Shown here one piece after another: positions 36,670 to 45,239 of a DNA stretch of 64,000 bases (position 1 is the first letter of the stretch; the number at the start of each line of letters is the position of its first letter). This DNA comes from Rhodoferax sp. (GTDB lineage: Bacteria; Pseudomonadota; Gammaproteobacteria; Burkholderiales; Burkholderiaceae_C). The notes below the pieces were generated by a model. It made no database searches, was not told where the DNA came from, and saw nothing but the letters and a program-made list of their open reading frames with translations. The position numbers were made by a program, and so were the translations under genes. The stretch lies in contig JACKLK010000001.1 in assembly GCA_024236015.1 (NCBI GenBank), positions 186,001 through 250,000 on the forward strand, read 5' to 3'.

Positions 36670-37889
36670 GGCGCGGCCCCCAGCATGGCCTTGATCAGCG
36701 GGCACAACAGCCGCACCACCTCGTCGGCCTGCGCCGTGTCCATGATCAGCGGCGGCAGCAGCCGCACCACGGTATCGGCCGTCACGCTGATCAGCAGGCC
36801 GTTGTCGGCGCATTGGCCGACCAGCGCGCCGCAGGGGCGGTCCAGCTCGATGCCGATCATCAGGCCCTGGCCGCGGATTTCCTTGACCCGGCCGTTGCCG
36901 ATCTCGACCGCCAGCTCCCGCTCCAGCGCGGCGCGCAGATGCGCGCCGACGCGGCTTGCGTTGGCCAGCAGATCGTCTTCCTGCATGATGCGCAAGGTCT
37001 CGACACCGGCGCGCATCGCCAGCGGATTGCCGCCGAACGTGGTGCCATGGTTGCCGGGCCCGAACAACTGAGCCGCCTTGGGGCCGGCGACCACCGCGCC
37101 GATCGGCACGCCCGAGCCCAGGCCCTTGGCCAGCGGCATCACGTCGGGCTGGATGCCGGCCCACTGGTGCGCAAACCATTTGCCGGTGCGGCCCATGCCG
37201 CACTGGACCTCGTCGATCATCAGCAGCCAGTTGCGCTCGTCGCACAAGGCGCGCACCTGGCGCAGGTATTCGGCATGCATCGGACGGATGCCGCCTTCGC
37301 CCTGGATGGCCTCGAAGAACACCGCCACGACGTCGGGGTTGCCTTCGGTGGCCTTGCGCAGCGCGTCCATGTCGTTCAGGGGCACCCGGATGAACCCTTC
37401 CACCAGCGGTCCGAAACCGGCCTGCACCTTGGCGTTGCCGGTGGCGCTGAGGGTGGCGATGCTGCGTCCGTGGAAGGCGTTCTCGTAGACCACGATCTGC
37501 GGGCGCGCGATGCCGCGGTCATGGCCGTATTTGCGCGCCAGCTTGAGCGCGGCCTCGTTGGCTTCAAGCCCGGTGGAGCAGAAGAACACGTTGGTCATGC
37601 CCGAGAGCTCGACCAGCCGCGCAGCCAGTGTCTCCTGCAGCGGTATGTGGTAGTAGTTGGAGGTGTGGATTAGCTTGGCGACCTGGTCCTGCAGCGCGGG
37701 CACCAGCCGGGGGTGGTTGTGCCCCAGCGTGTTGACCGCGATGCCCGCCAGCGCGTCGAGGTATCGCTTGCCGTTGACGTCCCAGACATGGCAGCCGTCG
37801 CCGTGCGACAGCGCGATCGGCACGCGGCCGTAGGTGTTCATGACATGGGGCGAAGCGGCGGCGATCTCTTTCGGTGGGGCGGCGGTCAT
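36666..37889 (-). CDS. argD: acetylornithine aminotransferase ArgD
   Basis: A 407-residue class III PLP-dependent aminotransferase. The PLP lysine lies in MPLAKGLGSGVPIGA near residue 254, with LLMIDEVQCGMGRTGKWFAH near 224 (Asp contacting the pyridine nitrogen) and NYYHIPLQETLA near 78. The direct coupling to argF by a four-base overlap identifies it as the arginine-pathway enzyme rather than another omega-transaminase. Substrates are N-acetylornithine (or N-succinyl-diaminopimelate) and 2-oxoglutarate. Confidence 0.92.
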   Translation of the reverse strand: MTAAPPKEIAAASPHVMNTYGRVPIALSHGDGCHVWDVNGKRYLDALAGIAVNTLGHNHPRLVPALQDQVAKLIHTSNYYHIPLQETLAARLVELSGMTNVFFCSTGLEANEAALKLARKYGHDRGIARPQIVVYENAFHGRSIATLSATGNAKVQAGFGPLVEGFIRVPLNDMDALRKATEGNPDVVAVFFEAIQGEGGIRPMHAEYLRQVRALCDERNWLLMIDEVQCGMGRTGKWFAHQWAGIQPDVMPLAKGLGSGVPIGAVVAGPKAAQLFGPGNHGTTFGGNPLAMRAGVETLRIMQEDDLLANASRVGAHLRAALERELAVEIGNGRVKEIRGQGLMIGIELDRPCGALVGQCADNGLLISVTADTVVRLLPPLIMDTAQADEVVRLLCPLIKAMLGAAP

Positions 37890-38091
37890 GGTGTTCCTGT
37901 CAAAGCAAAGCGGCCCATCGGGCCGTCATGCCGCCATTCTATGGCCATGGGCGGGCCGCGCTGTCGCTGGCGGCGGCCCGTGCGTGCCGCGGTTCCCCCG
38001 GAATTCGCCGTGTCGCCGGCGAGAGCCGGTCCGCATCCTGTTAGAGTCGCTACGCGGCGAAGTCACGCCTGTTCCCGATATTGCAAGTCCG

Positions 38092-38439
38092 ATGAATGAT
38101 CCAGCCGCCAATGAGTTCCTGATCGTGGGCAAGACGCTCGACGGAAGGACGTTCCGCCCCTCCGACTGGAGCGAGCGCCTGGCCGGCGTCATGAGCCAGT
38201 TCCGGCCCGGCGGTCCCCGTCCGGGCAGCCACCTGGGATATTCGCCCTGGTGCCACCCGGTGGTGCGCGGGGGCGTCAAATGTGTCGTCGTGCACGCGGA
38301 TCTGCGCGATCACGACGTCATGGCCTGGGACTTCTGCGTCAACTTCGCGCGCGACAACCAGTTGGTGGTCGAGTCGGGCCGCGCCAAGGAGCGGGTCAGG
38401 ACGGCGGCGGACGCAGCAGACACAAAAAAACCGCCCTGA
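38092..38439 (+). CDS. DUF3579 family protein
   Basis: A 115-residue DUF3579 protein, a family almost confined to Betaproteobacteria and typically located next to argD. Start ATG at 38092. Recognisable parts are FLIVGKTLDGRTFRPSDWSE near residue 8, the central PGSHLGYSPWCHPV and MAWDFCVNFARDNQL near 78. It is cytoplasmic by composition. Function unknown. It is divergent from argD with a 200-base gap, and its stop codon lies inside the terminator hairpin at 38424-38452. Confidence 0.85.
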   Translation: MNDPAANEFLIVGKTLDGRTFRPSDWSERLAGVMSQFRPGGPRPGSHLGYSPWCHPVVRGGVKCVVVHADLRDHDVMAWDFCVNFARDNQLVVESGRAKERVRTAADAADTKKPP

Positions 38440-38452
38440 GGCGGTTTTTTCG
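38424..38452. terminator. bidirectional intrinsic terminator
   Basis: The hairpin CCGCC-CTGA-GGCGG is flanked by a run of A on the left and TTTTTT on the right, so it can stop transcripts from both sides: rightward from the DUF3579 gene, whose TGA stop forms the loop, and leftward from rpsT, which ends 85 bases away. Confidence 0.88.
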
Positions 38453-38538
38453 CTTTTGCTGGCAGCGCACCCGTTACAAACGGCGGAGGCCCGGGTTCAG
38501 GCGGACGTCCGTGCGGTGGGTTGTGGGTTGCCCGGCCT

Positions 38539-38853
38539 TCAGGCCGCTGCGGGGGTTTCTGCCAGGGCCAGGGCCTTGACCTTGGTCGACAGGCGGCTCT
38601 TGTCGCGAGCGGCCTTGTTCTTGTGGAAGATGCCCTTGTCGGCGACCGAGTCGACGATGGCCTGCATCTTGCCGAACAGTTCGGTGGCCTTGGCCTTGTC
38701 GCCGGCGACAACCGCCTTCTCGACGTTCTTCACCGCGCTGCGGTATTGCGAACGCAGCGAGGTGTTCGCGGCGTTGATCTTGACGTCCTGGCGGACGCGT
38801 TTGCGGCCCGACGCCAGGCGCGGGTTCTTTTTCTTGGGTTTGGTGGATGCCAT
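38539..38853 (-). CDS. rpsT: 30S ribosomal protein S20
   Basis: S20 binds 16S rRNA in the body of the small subunit. The 104-residue protein has the expected basic N-terminus (MASTKPKKKNPRLASGRKR) and the three-helix pattern with LRSQYRSAVKNVEKAV and KGIFHKNKAARDKSRLSTKV. It is about 15 residues longer than the E. coli protein, with an Ala-rich tail, as is common in Burkholderiales. It is divergent from murJ over a 118-base gap that must carry both promoters. It may share the terminator at 38424-38452. Confidence 0.97.
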   Translation of the reverse strand: MASTKPKKKNPRLASGRKRVRQDVKINAANTSLRSQYRSAVKNVEKAVVAGDKAKATELFGKMQAIVDSVADKGIFHKNKAARDKSRLSTKVKALALAETPAAA

Positions 38854-38971
38854 GGTGATGTTTCCTAGTGTCTGTGGATGTTGCCAGCAAAGCCCGCCAT
38901 TCTACCCTCCACCCGCGACCAGAGGCAAATTCGGCGCCATATACGGGTTGCGGACCGCTACACTCGCTGCC

Positions 38972-40537
38972 GTGAGCCTGTTCAAAGCCGCTTCCACCGT
39001 ATCGATGCTGACACTGGCCTCACGGGTCACCGGCATGGCCCGGGACCTGCTCATGGCGTCGATCTTCGGCGCCAGCGCCATGACCGACGCGTTCAATGTC
39101 GCATTCCGCCTGCCCAACATGTTCCGCCGCCTGTTCGGCGAGGGTGCCTTCAGCCAAGCCTTCGTGCCAGTGCTCGGCGCCACGCTGGGCGAGCAGGGCC
39201 CGGAGGCGACCAAGCAGCTGATCGACCGGGTCGCGACCGCGCTGAGCCTGGTACTGGCGGTGACCTGCCTGGCGGGCGTGATCGCCGCCCCGGCGCTGGT
39301 CTGGCTGCTGGCCAGCGGCCTGCAGCAGAATCCGCGCAGCTTCGACGCCGCCGTGGTGATGGCGCGCTGGATGTTCCCCTACATCGGCTTCATGTCGCTG
39401 GTGGCCCTGGGTGCCGGCATTCTGAACACCTGGAAACGATTCGCCGTGCCGGCCTTCACGCCGGTGCTGCTGAACCTGGCCATGATCGCGGCGATCGGGC
39501 TCGGCGCGCCCTGGTTCTCCGGCATGGGCATCGAGCCGATCTATGCGCTGGCGCTGGGCGTGATGGTCGGCGGCGTGTTGCAGCTCGGGCTGCAGGCGGT
39601 GTCGCTGCGCCGGCTCGGCCTGTTGCCGCGCATCCGCTGGAACCCGGCGGCGGTGCGCCAGGCCTGGGCCGACGCCGGAACCCGGCGCATCGCGACCTTG
39701 ATGGGGCCGGCGCTGCTGGGCGTGGGCGTGGCCCATCTGTCGGCCATCATCAACCTGCAGATCGCCTCCTACCTGACGCCGGGCAGCGTGAGCTGGATGA
39801 GTTATGCCGAACGCCTGATGGAATTCCCGACCGCGATGCTGGGCGTGGCGCTGGGCGTGGTGCTGACGCCGCAGCTGGTGGCGGCCAATGCGGCCAAGGA
39901 TGCGCAGCGCTACTCCGACATGCTGGACTGGGGCCTGCGCCTGGTGGTGCTGCTGGCCTTGCCGTGCACGATGGCGCTGATGGTGTTCGCGCAGCCGCTG
40001 GTGGCGACGCTGTACGCGCGCGGCGCGTTTGCCGCCAACGACGTGCAGCAGACCACGCTGGCCTTGATGGGTTACGGCGCCGGCCTGATCGGCCTGATCG
40101 CGATCAAGGTGCTGGCGCCGGGGTTCTACGCCACGCAGGACATCCGCACCCCGGTGCGCATCGCCATCATGGTGCTGGTGTTCACGCAGCTGATGAACAT
40201 CGTGCTCGTGCCCCTGTTTGCCCATGCCGGGCTGACGCTGGCGATCAGCCTGGGCGCACTGGTCAATGCGTCGGCGTTGTTGTGGGGCCTGATCCGGCGC
40301 GGCCGGTACACGCCGTCGCCGGGCTGGACGGTGTTCGTGCTGCGGGTCGTGGCGGCCACCGCCTTGTTGTCGGTGCTCCTGATGTGGTCCGCCAGCCAGG
40401 TGCAGTGGGTCGGACCCTCGGTGCGCGAGGTGCCCCGGATGCTGTCGCTGGGCCTGATCATGCTGGTGTCCGCGGCCCTGTATTTCGGTGCCTTGTGGGG
40501 AACGGGACTCAAGCTGCGTGAATTCGCGCGCCGCTGA
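38972..40537 (+). CDS. murJ: lipid II flippase MurJ
   Basis: MurJ flips lipid II across the inner membrane for peptidoglycan synthesis. The 521-residue MOP-superfamily protein starts at the GTG at 38972 (VSLFKAASTVSMLTLASRVTG). Fourteen hydrophobic segments can be counted, and the signature ASRVTGMARDLLMA then NMFRRLFGEGAFSQAFVP near residue 50 (with the essential arginines) is intact, as is the GFYATQDIRTPVR block near 385. The GTG is preferred because it lies exactly at the family N-terminus; the open frame upstream crosses rpsT. Also known as mviN. Confidence 0.95.
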   Translation: MSLFKAASTVSMLTLASRVTGMARDLLMASIFGASAMTDAFNVAFRLPNMFRRLFGEGAFSQAFVPVLGATLGEQGPEATKQLIDRVATALSLVLAVTCLAGVIAAPALVWLLASGLQQNPRSFDAAVVMARWMFPYIGFMSLVALGAGILNTWKRFAVPAFTPVLLNLAMIAAIGLGAPWFSGMGIEPIYALALGVMVGGVLQLGLQAVSLRRLGLLPRIRWNPAAVRQAWADAGTRRIATLMGPALLGVGVAHLSAIINLQIASYLTPGSVSWMSYAERLMEFPTAMLGVALGVVLTPQLVAANAAKDAQRYSDMLDWGLRLVVLLALPCTMALMVFAQPLVATLYARGAFAANDVQQTTLALMGYGAGLIGLIAIKVLAPGFYATQDIRTPVRIAIMVLVFTQLMNIVLVPLFAHAGLTLAISLGALVNASALLWGLIRRGRYTPSPGWTVFVLRVVAATALLSVLLMWSASQVQWVGPSVREVPRMLSLGLIMLVSAALYFGALWGTGLKLREFARR

Positions 40538-40668
40538 GCGGCGCGCCGGCGATGCCCGCATGGCATGCGGGGCGGAATCGGGCCGGTTTGGCGCTGTGGC
40601 CAATCGGCGTCAAAATGGCTGCGTGCGCGCTGGTGCGCCGCCGACCGACCTCGGAGAAAAAAGGCCTC

Positions 40669-41523
40669 ATGCAGTTGTCCTACGCCGTTCCCACGCCGCT
40701 GGAGTATTTTGCGGCGCTGGTGCAAAGCGATGCCGAGTTTCCGCTGCTCGAGGCCGCGGTCAGCCTGGCGCAGGACGAATACCCCGATCTCGACGTGCAG
40801 CAGGTGCTGGGCGACGTCGACCAGATGCTGGCCCGGCTCAAGCGGCGCATCCCGGCCGATGCCGTGCCGCTGCAGAAGCTGCGCGCGCTCAACCAGTTCT
40901 TCTTCCGCGACCTCAGTTTCCGGCCCAACGTCAATAATTTCTACGACCCGGACAACAGCTACCTGAACGTGGTGCTGCGCACGCGGTGCACGATCCCGAT
41001 CTCGGCCGCGGTGTTGTGGCTCGAACTCGCGCAAGGCCTGGGCCTGGCCGCGCGCGGCGTCGGTTTTCCGGGGCATTTCATGGTCAAGGTCAACCTGCCC
41101 AAGGGCCAGGTGGTGATCGACCCGCTCGACGGCCAGTCGCTGAGCCGCGAGCAGTTGTCCGAGCGCCTGGAGCCGTACCGGCGCAGCAGCGGCCTGGTCG
41201 ACGAGTTCGAGGTGCCGCTGGGCCTGTACCTGCAGGCCGCGCCGCCGCGCGAGATCGTCGCGCGCATGCTGCGTAACCTCAAGGAGATCCACCGCACCCA
41301 GGAGGACTGGGGCCGCATGATCGCGGTGCAGGACCGGCTCATCGTGTTGCTGCCGCAGGCCTGGGCCGAATACCGCGACCGCGGCCTGGCCCATGCCGAA
41401 CTCGGGCACAGCGCCCAGGCGGTGCAGGACCTCGACGCCTATCTGGCCAACGTCGAGGAAGGCCTGGACATCGACGCGATCGCTGCGCGGGTCGCCGAAC
41501 TGCGCCGCGCGCGCAGCGACTGA
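40669..41523 (+). CDS. SirB1 family protein (transglutaminase-like plus TPR)
   Basis: A 284-residue SirB1/YchA-type protein. The transglutaminase-like N-terminal half has the pattern LRALNQFFFRDLSF, FYDPDNSYLNVVLRTRCTIPIS (the catalytic Cys position) and GVGFPGHFMVKV (His), followed by VVIDPLDGQSLS (Asp). The C-terminal third is TPR-like (IAVQDRLIVLLPQAWAEYRDRGLAHAELG). Function of the family is not settled. The ATG at 40669 is preceded by GGAGAAAAAAGG. It lies 131 bases after murJ and converges on purM with a 25-base gap. Confidence 0.85.
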   Translation: MQLSYAVPTPLEYFAALVQSDAEFPLLEAAVSLAQDEYPDLDVQQVLGDVDQMLARLKRRIPADAVPLQKLRALNQFFFRDLSFRPNVNNFYDPDNSYLNVVLRTRCTIPISAAVLWLELAQGLGLAARGVGFPGHFMVKVNLPKGQVVIDPLDGQSLSREQLSERLEPYRRSSGLVDEFEVPLGLYLQAAPPREIVARMLRNLKEIHRTQEDWGRMIAVQDRLIVLLPQAWAEYRDRGLAHAELGHSAQAVQDLDAYLANVEEGLDIDAIAARVAELRRARSD

Positions 41524-41548
41524 ATTCGCACAGCCTGCGCTGGCGTGG

Positions 41549-42616
41549 TCAGCGGATCTCGACGGCCGCGCCGTCGGCCCGGGGCGCGATGGCGCCGATG
41601 CGGTGCACCGTTTCGCCGTGCTCGCGCAAGCTGCTGGCGGTGGCGTCGGCATGGGCCGCGTCCACGACCACCACCATGCCGATGCCGTTGTTGAAGGTGC
41701 GGTTCATCTCGTGGTCGTCGATGCCGGAGGTCTGCTGCAGCCAGGCGAACAGTTCGGACTGCGGCCAGCTGCCCTTGGTCAGGTGGGCCGCCATGCCGTC
41801 GGGCAATACACGCGGGATGTTCTCCAGCAGGCCGCCGCCGGTGATGTGCGCCAGCGCCTTGATCGGGTGCAGCGCAAGCGCGGCCAGCACCGGCTTGACA
41901 TACAGCCGCGTGGGCGCCATCAGCGCGACGCGGAAGTCCTGGCCGTCGAGTTGTGCGGGCAGCCTGGATGCGTCGTACGCATCGCCGGTGCCGGCGACCC
42001 GGTCGATGCACTTGCGCACCAGGCTGAATCCGTTGGAATGCACGCCGCTGCTGGCCAGGCCCAGCACCACGTCGCCCGGCTGCACGTTCTTGCCGGTGAG
42101 GATGGCGGACTTCTCGACCGCGCCGACCGCAAAGCCGGCCAGGTCGTATTCGCCCGGTGGGTACATGCCCGGCATCTCCGCGGTCTCGCCGCCGATCAGT
42201 GCGCAGCCCGAGAGCTCGCAGCCCCGTGCAATGCCGCCCACGACGGCCGCCGCGGTGTCCACGTCGAGCTTGCCGCAGGCGAAATAGTCCAGGAAGAACA
42301 GGGGTTCCGCGCCCTGAACCAGCACGTCGTTGACGCTCATGGCCACCAGGTCGATGCCCACGGTGTCGTGCATGTTCCATTCGAACGCCAGCTTGAGCTT
42401 GGTGCCGACACCGTCGGTGCCGCTGACCAGCACCGGTTCGCGGTAGCGCTTGGGCACTTCGAACAGGGCGCCGAAGCCGCCGATGCCGGCCAGCACGCCC
42501 TCGCGCATGGTCTTGCGGGCCAGCGGCTTGATGCGCTCGACCAGCGCGTCGCCGGCGTCGATGTCGACACCGGCATCCTTGTAGGACAGGGCAGAGGAGG
42601 GGGTGGCAGTGGTCAT
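41549..42616 (-). CDS. purM: phosphoribosylformylglycinamidine cyclo-ligase PurM
   Basis: PurM (AIR synthetase) closes the imidazole ring in the fifth step of purine synthesis using ATP. The 355-residue protein shows SALSYKDAGVDIDAGDALVE at the N-terminus, VSGTDGVGTKLKLAF near residue 64, HDTVGIDLVAMSVNDVLVQGAEPLFFLDY near 83 and ALIGGETAEMPGMY near 139, with the C-terminal glycine-rich THITGGGLLENIPR-type block near 242. All are normal for the family. It is divergent from the AI-2E-type permease with a 105-base gap, a common arrangement in Burkholderiales. Confidence 0.96.
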   Translation of the reverse strand: MTTATPSSALSYKDAGVDIDAGDALVERIKPLARKTMREGVLAGIGGFGALFEVPKRYREPVLVSGTDGVGTKLKLAFEWNMHDTVGIDLVAMSVNDVLVQGAEPLFFLDYFACGKLDVDTAAAVVGGIARGCELSGCALIGGETAEMPGMYPPGEYDLAGFAVGAVEKSAILTGKNVQPGDVVLGLASSGVHSNGFSLVRKCIDRVAGTGDAYDASRLPAQLDGQDFRVALMAPTRLYVKPVLAALALHPIKALAHITGGGLLENIPRVLPDGMAAHLTKGSWPQSELFAWLQQTSGIDDHEMNRTFNNGIGMVVVVDAAHADATASSLREHGETVHRIGAIAPRADGAAVEIR

Positions 42617-42678
42617 GGTGTCAGAGGGCGGTCGGCCGGCGGGGGAGGCCGGCGGTCAGGGGCCGCTGCGGACCCCGA

Positions 42679-42698
42679 TAGAATTTGCCCAGATTCTA
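42679..42698. promoter_or_regulatory. TAGAAT dyad between purM and the permease gene
   Basis: The sequence TAGAAT-N8-ATTCTA is a perfect 6-bp dyad in the 105-base divergent gap. TAGAAT is close to the sigma-70 -10 consensus and appears in both directions, so it may mark back-to-back promoters, or be an operator. No good -35 box was found for either direction. Confidence 0.35.
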
Positions 42699-42721
42699 CG
42701 GGTTGACACCCGCACGCTTGT

Positions 42722-43807
42722 ATGCAGTTCACCGCAACCCAGAAGTCCGCCGCCGCATGGGGCGCGATTGCTGCGTTCGTCATCTTTTTTCTCTGGTTGC
42801 TGGGACCGGTCCTGACGCCCTTCGTGGTGGCGGCGGTGTTCGCGTACGCGCTCACCCCGCTGGTGGACCGGCTCGACCGCAAGCGCGGCGGCAGGTTGCC
42901 CCGGCTGCTCGCGGTGTTGCTGGTGCAGTTCCTGCTGTTCGTCGTGTTGCTCAGCGTGGCGCTGCTGATCGTGCCCATCCTGGCCCGGGAACTGCCGGTG
43001 CTGCGCGAGCAGATCCCGGTGTTGTTCGACCGCTTCAACGCCCTTGTCAAGCCGCTGCTCGAGCGGCTCGGCGTGGGCCTTTCGATGGACGTCGCCAACA
43101 TCAAGGAGTTCGTGCTCAAGTACCTCAACGCCAACGTCGGCGATGCCTTCGGCTCGATGATGGCCTCGCTCAAGCTGGGCGGCAGCGTGGCGTTCGCGCT
43201 CATCGGCAACGCGGTGCTGATCCCGGTGGCGCTGTTCTACCTGCTGATGGACTGGGACCGGTTCGTCGCATCCGTGATGCAGCTGGTGCCGCCGCGGCTG
43301 CGCGGTGCCGTCAACAGCTTCACGCAGGAGGCCGACCAGGTGCTGGGCCAGTACCTGCGCGGGCAACTGCTGGTGATGCTGATCCTGGCGGCCTTCTACA
43401 GCATCGGACTGGCCCTGTTCGGGCTCGACCTGGCCCTGCCGATCGGCGTGTTCACCGGGCTGGCGGTGTTCGTGCCCTACCTGGGGTTCGGCCTGGGGCT
43501 GGTGCTGGCCACGCTGGCCGGCGTGCTCGAGTTCTCGGCCAATGCCGGGCCGGGCAAGGCGATCCTGATGGTGGCCGTCGTCTATGGCCTGGGCCAGACC
43601 ATCGAGAGTTTCTACCTGACGCCGCGCCTGCTGGGCGAGCGTATCGGACTGCATCCGCTGGTGGTGATCTTCGCGCTGCTGGCGTTCGGGCAGCTGCTGG
43701 GATTCGTCGGCGTGCTGATCGCCTTGCCGGCCAGCGCCGTGTTGCTGGTCGCCATCCGCCGGGCCTTTCGCAGCTACCAGGACAGCGGTCTGTACAAGGG
43801 CGATTGA
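42722..43807 (+). CDS. AI-2E family transporter (PerM-like)
   Basis: A 361-residue integral membrane protein of the AI-2E exporter/PerM family. The layout fits: paired N-terminal helices (AIAAFVIFFLWLLGPVLTPF, then FVVAAVFAYALTPLVD), a soluble helical segment at about residues 80-150, and a cluster of helices from about 155 to 345 including the conserved GLAVFVPYLGFGLGLVLATL and the family's GQTIESFYLTPRLLGERIGLHP motif near 295. Substrates in the family are diverse, and quorum-signal export is not implied. It precedes hda by six bases, probably sharing its transcript. Confidence 0.9.
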   Translation: MQFTATQKSAAAWGAIAAFVIFFLWLLGPVLTPFVVAAVFAYALTPLVDRLDRKRGGRLPRLLAVLLVQFLLFVVLLSVALLIVPILARELPVLREQIPVLFDRFNALVKPLLERLGVGLSMDVANIKEFVLKYLNANVGDAFGSMMASLKLGGSVAFALIGNAVLIPVALFYLLMDWDRFVASVMQLVPPRLRGAVNSFTQEADQVLGQYLRGQLLVMLILAAFYSIGLALFGLDLALPIGVFTGLAVFVPYLGFGLGLVLATLAGVLEFSANAGPGKAILMVAVVYGLGQTIESFYLTPRLLGERIGLHPLVVIFALLAFGQLLGFVGVLIALPASAVLLVAIRRAFRSYQDSGLYKGD

Positions 43808-43813
43808 GCGGGC

Positions 43814-44500
43814 ATGAAGCAGATCGCACTGGATATCGGCCTGAGTACCGGGCCGACGATGCAGAACTTCTTTCCGGGGCCGAACCGGCCGGCCTGGGAG
43901 CACCTGAACCTGTGGCTGGGGCGCGGCGGAGCCCAGGCCGCGCGCTCCCCGGTCCCGACCTACCTGTGGGGCGCCTCGGGCAGCGGCAAGACGCATCTGC
44001 TCAAGGCGGTGCGCGAGGCCTTGCGCGAGCAGGGCGCCGTGGTCGGCTGGCTCGATGCCGGCATGCAGGAGCCGCCGGCGTTCTCCGAGGCCTGGGCCGC
44101 GGTGCTGCTGGACGACGTGCACCTGTTCACCGCCGTGCAGCAGCAGGCCGCGTTCAACTGGTTCGTGCATGCGCAGACGCTGCAGCGCACCGTCATCGGC
44201 AGCGGCGACCAGCCACCCGCCGGGCTGCGCCTGCGCGACGACCTGCGCACCCGGCTGGGCTGGGGCCATGTGTTCGCACTGGCGGTGCTCAGCGAGCCCG
44301 AACGGCGCGCGGTGTTGCGCCAGGCCGCCGATGCGCGCGGCGTGTTCCTGGGCGACGAGGTCATGGACTTCATGTTGACCCGCTTCAGCCGCGACCTGCC
44401 CAGCCTGATGGAACTGCTGGACTTGATCGACGCCTATGCCCTGCAGACCAAGCGCGCGATCACCGTGCCGATGATCCGCGCCATGATGGAAGAATCCTGA
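43814..44500 (+). CDS. hda: DnaA regulatory inactivator Hda
   Basis: Hda, a DnaA-related AAA+ protein, promotes hydrolysis of DnaA-bound ATP with the beta clamp and so prevents re-initiation. The 228-residue protein begins MKQIALDIGLSTGPTMQNFFPG, where QIALDIGL is a fitting clamp-binding motif near the N-terminus. Walker A is YLWGASGSGKTHLL near residue 55, Walker B is AAVLLDDVHLF near 95, and the arginine-finger box DDLRTRLGWG is near 140. Length and motifs match Hda rather than DnaA, as the DNA-binding domain IV is absent. It sits between the permease and a HAD phosphatase in a compact operon. Confidence 0.92.
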   Translation: MKQIALDIGLSTGPTMQNFFPGPNRPAWEHLNLWLGRGGAQAARSPVPTYLWGASGSGKTHLLKAVREALREQGAVVGWLDAGMQEPPAFSEAWAAVLLDDVHLFTAVQQQAAFNWFVHAQTLQRTVIGSGDQPPAGLRLRDDLRTRLGWGHVFALAVLSEPERRAVLRQAADARGVFLGDEVMDFMLTRFSRDLPSLMELLDLIDAYALQTKRAITVPMIRAMMEES

Positions 44501-44504
44501 ACCG

Positions 44505-45239
44505 ATGAACCCGACCCCTGCGGCCTCCCGTGCCGGCGCCGCTGGCGGCGCGCAACGGGTGACGCTGTTCGACCTGGACCATACCCTGCTGCCGATCGAC
44601 TCCGACCATGCCTGGGGGGTGTTCACCACCACCATCGGCTGGACCGACGCGCAGCAGTTCGCGCAGCGCAACGAGGAATTCTTCGCCCAGTACCAGGCCG
44701 GCACGCTGGACATCCACGACTATGTGCGTTTCGCCACCGAGGCCGTGCGCCGGCACGGGCCGCAGGCCGCGCGCGAAGCCCATGCACGGTTCATGGAGCA
44801 GGTGGTGCGGCCCGCCATCCGCGAGGAGGCGCTGGCGCTGGTGCGCCATCACCAGCGCCAGGGCGACCTGGTGGCGATCATCACGGCCACCAATGCCTTC
44901 GTCACGCGGCCGATCGCCGAGGCGCTGGGCGTGAGCGAGCTGATCGCGGTGGAACTGGAGATCGACGATGCGCCGGGCGGCACCGGCTGGATCACCGGCG
45001 CCATCGCCGGCGTGCCGTCGGCGCGCGAGGGCAAGGTGCTGCGCTTCGAACAATGGCTGCACGCGCGTGGCCTGGACTGGGCGGACGTGGCCGTCACCTT
45101 CTATTCCGATTCCACGAACGACCTGCCGCTGCTCGAGCGTGCCCATGAACCGGTGGCGACGAACCCGGACCCGCGCCTGCGCGCGATTGCCCAGGCGCGC
45201 GGATGGCGCATACTGGACCTGTTTTCCCCCACACCATGA
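44505..45239 (+). CDS. HAD-IB family phosphatase (SerB-like)
   Basis: A 244-residue HAD hydrolase of subfamily IB. Motif I is TLFDLDHTLLPIDSDHAWG (nucleophile Asp in DLDHT), motif II lies in AIITATNAFVTRPIAE with the conserved Thr, and motif III/IV is VTFYSDSTNDLPLLERAHEPV. A cap region fills residues 35-105. Such proteins dephosphorylate phosphoserine or related small phosphates; the substrate is not fixed. It starts four bases after hda and its stop overlaps the pcnB start (ATGA), as in many Burkholderiales. Confidence 0.88.
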   Translation: MNPTPAASRAGAAGGAQRVTLFDLDHTLLPIDSDHAWGVFTTTIGWTDAQQFAQRNEEFFAQYQAGTLDIHDYVRFATEAVRRHGPQAAREAHARFMEQVVRPAIREEALALVRHHQRQGDLVAIITATNAFVTRPIAEALGVSELIAVELEIDDAPGGTGWITGAIAGVPSAREGKVLRFEQWLHARGLDWADVAVTFYSDSTNDLPLLERAHEPVATNPDPRLRAIAQARGWRILDLFSPTP

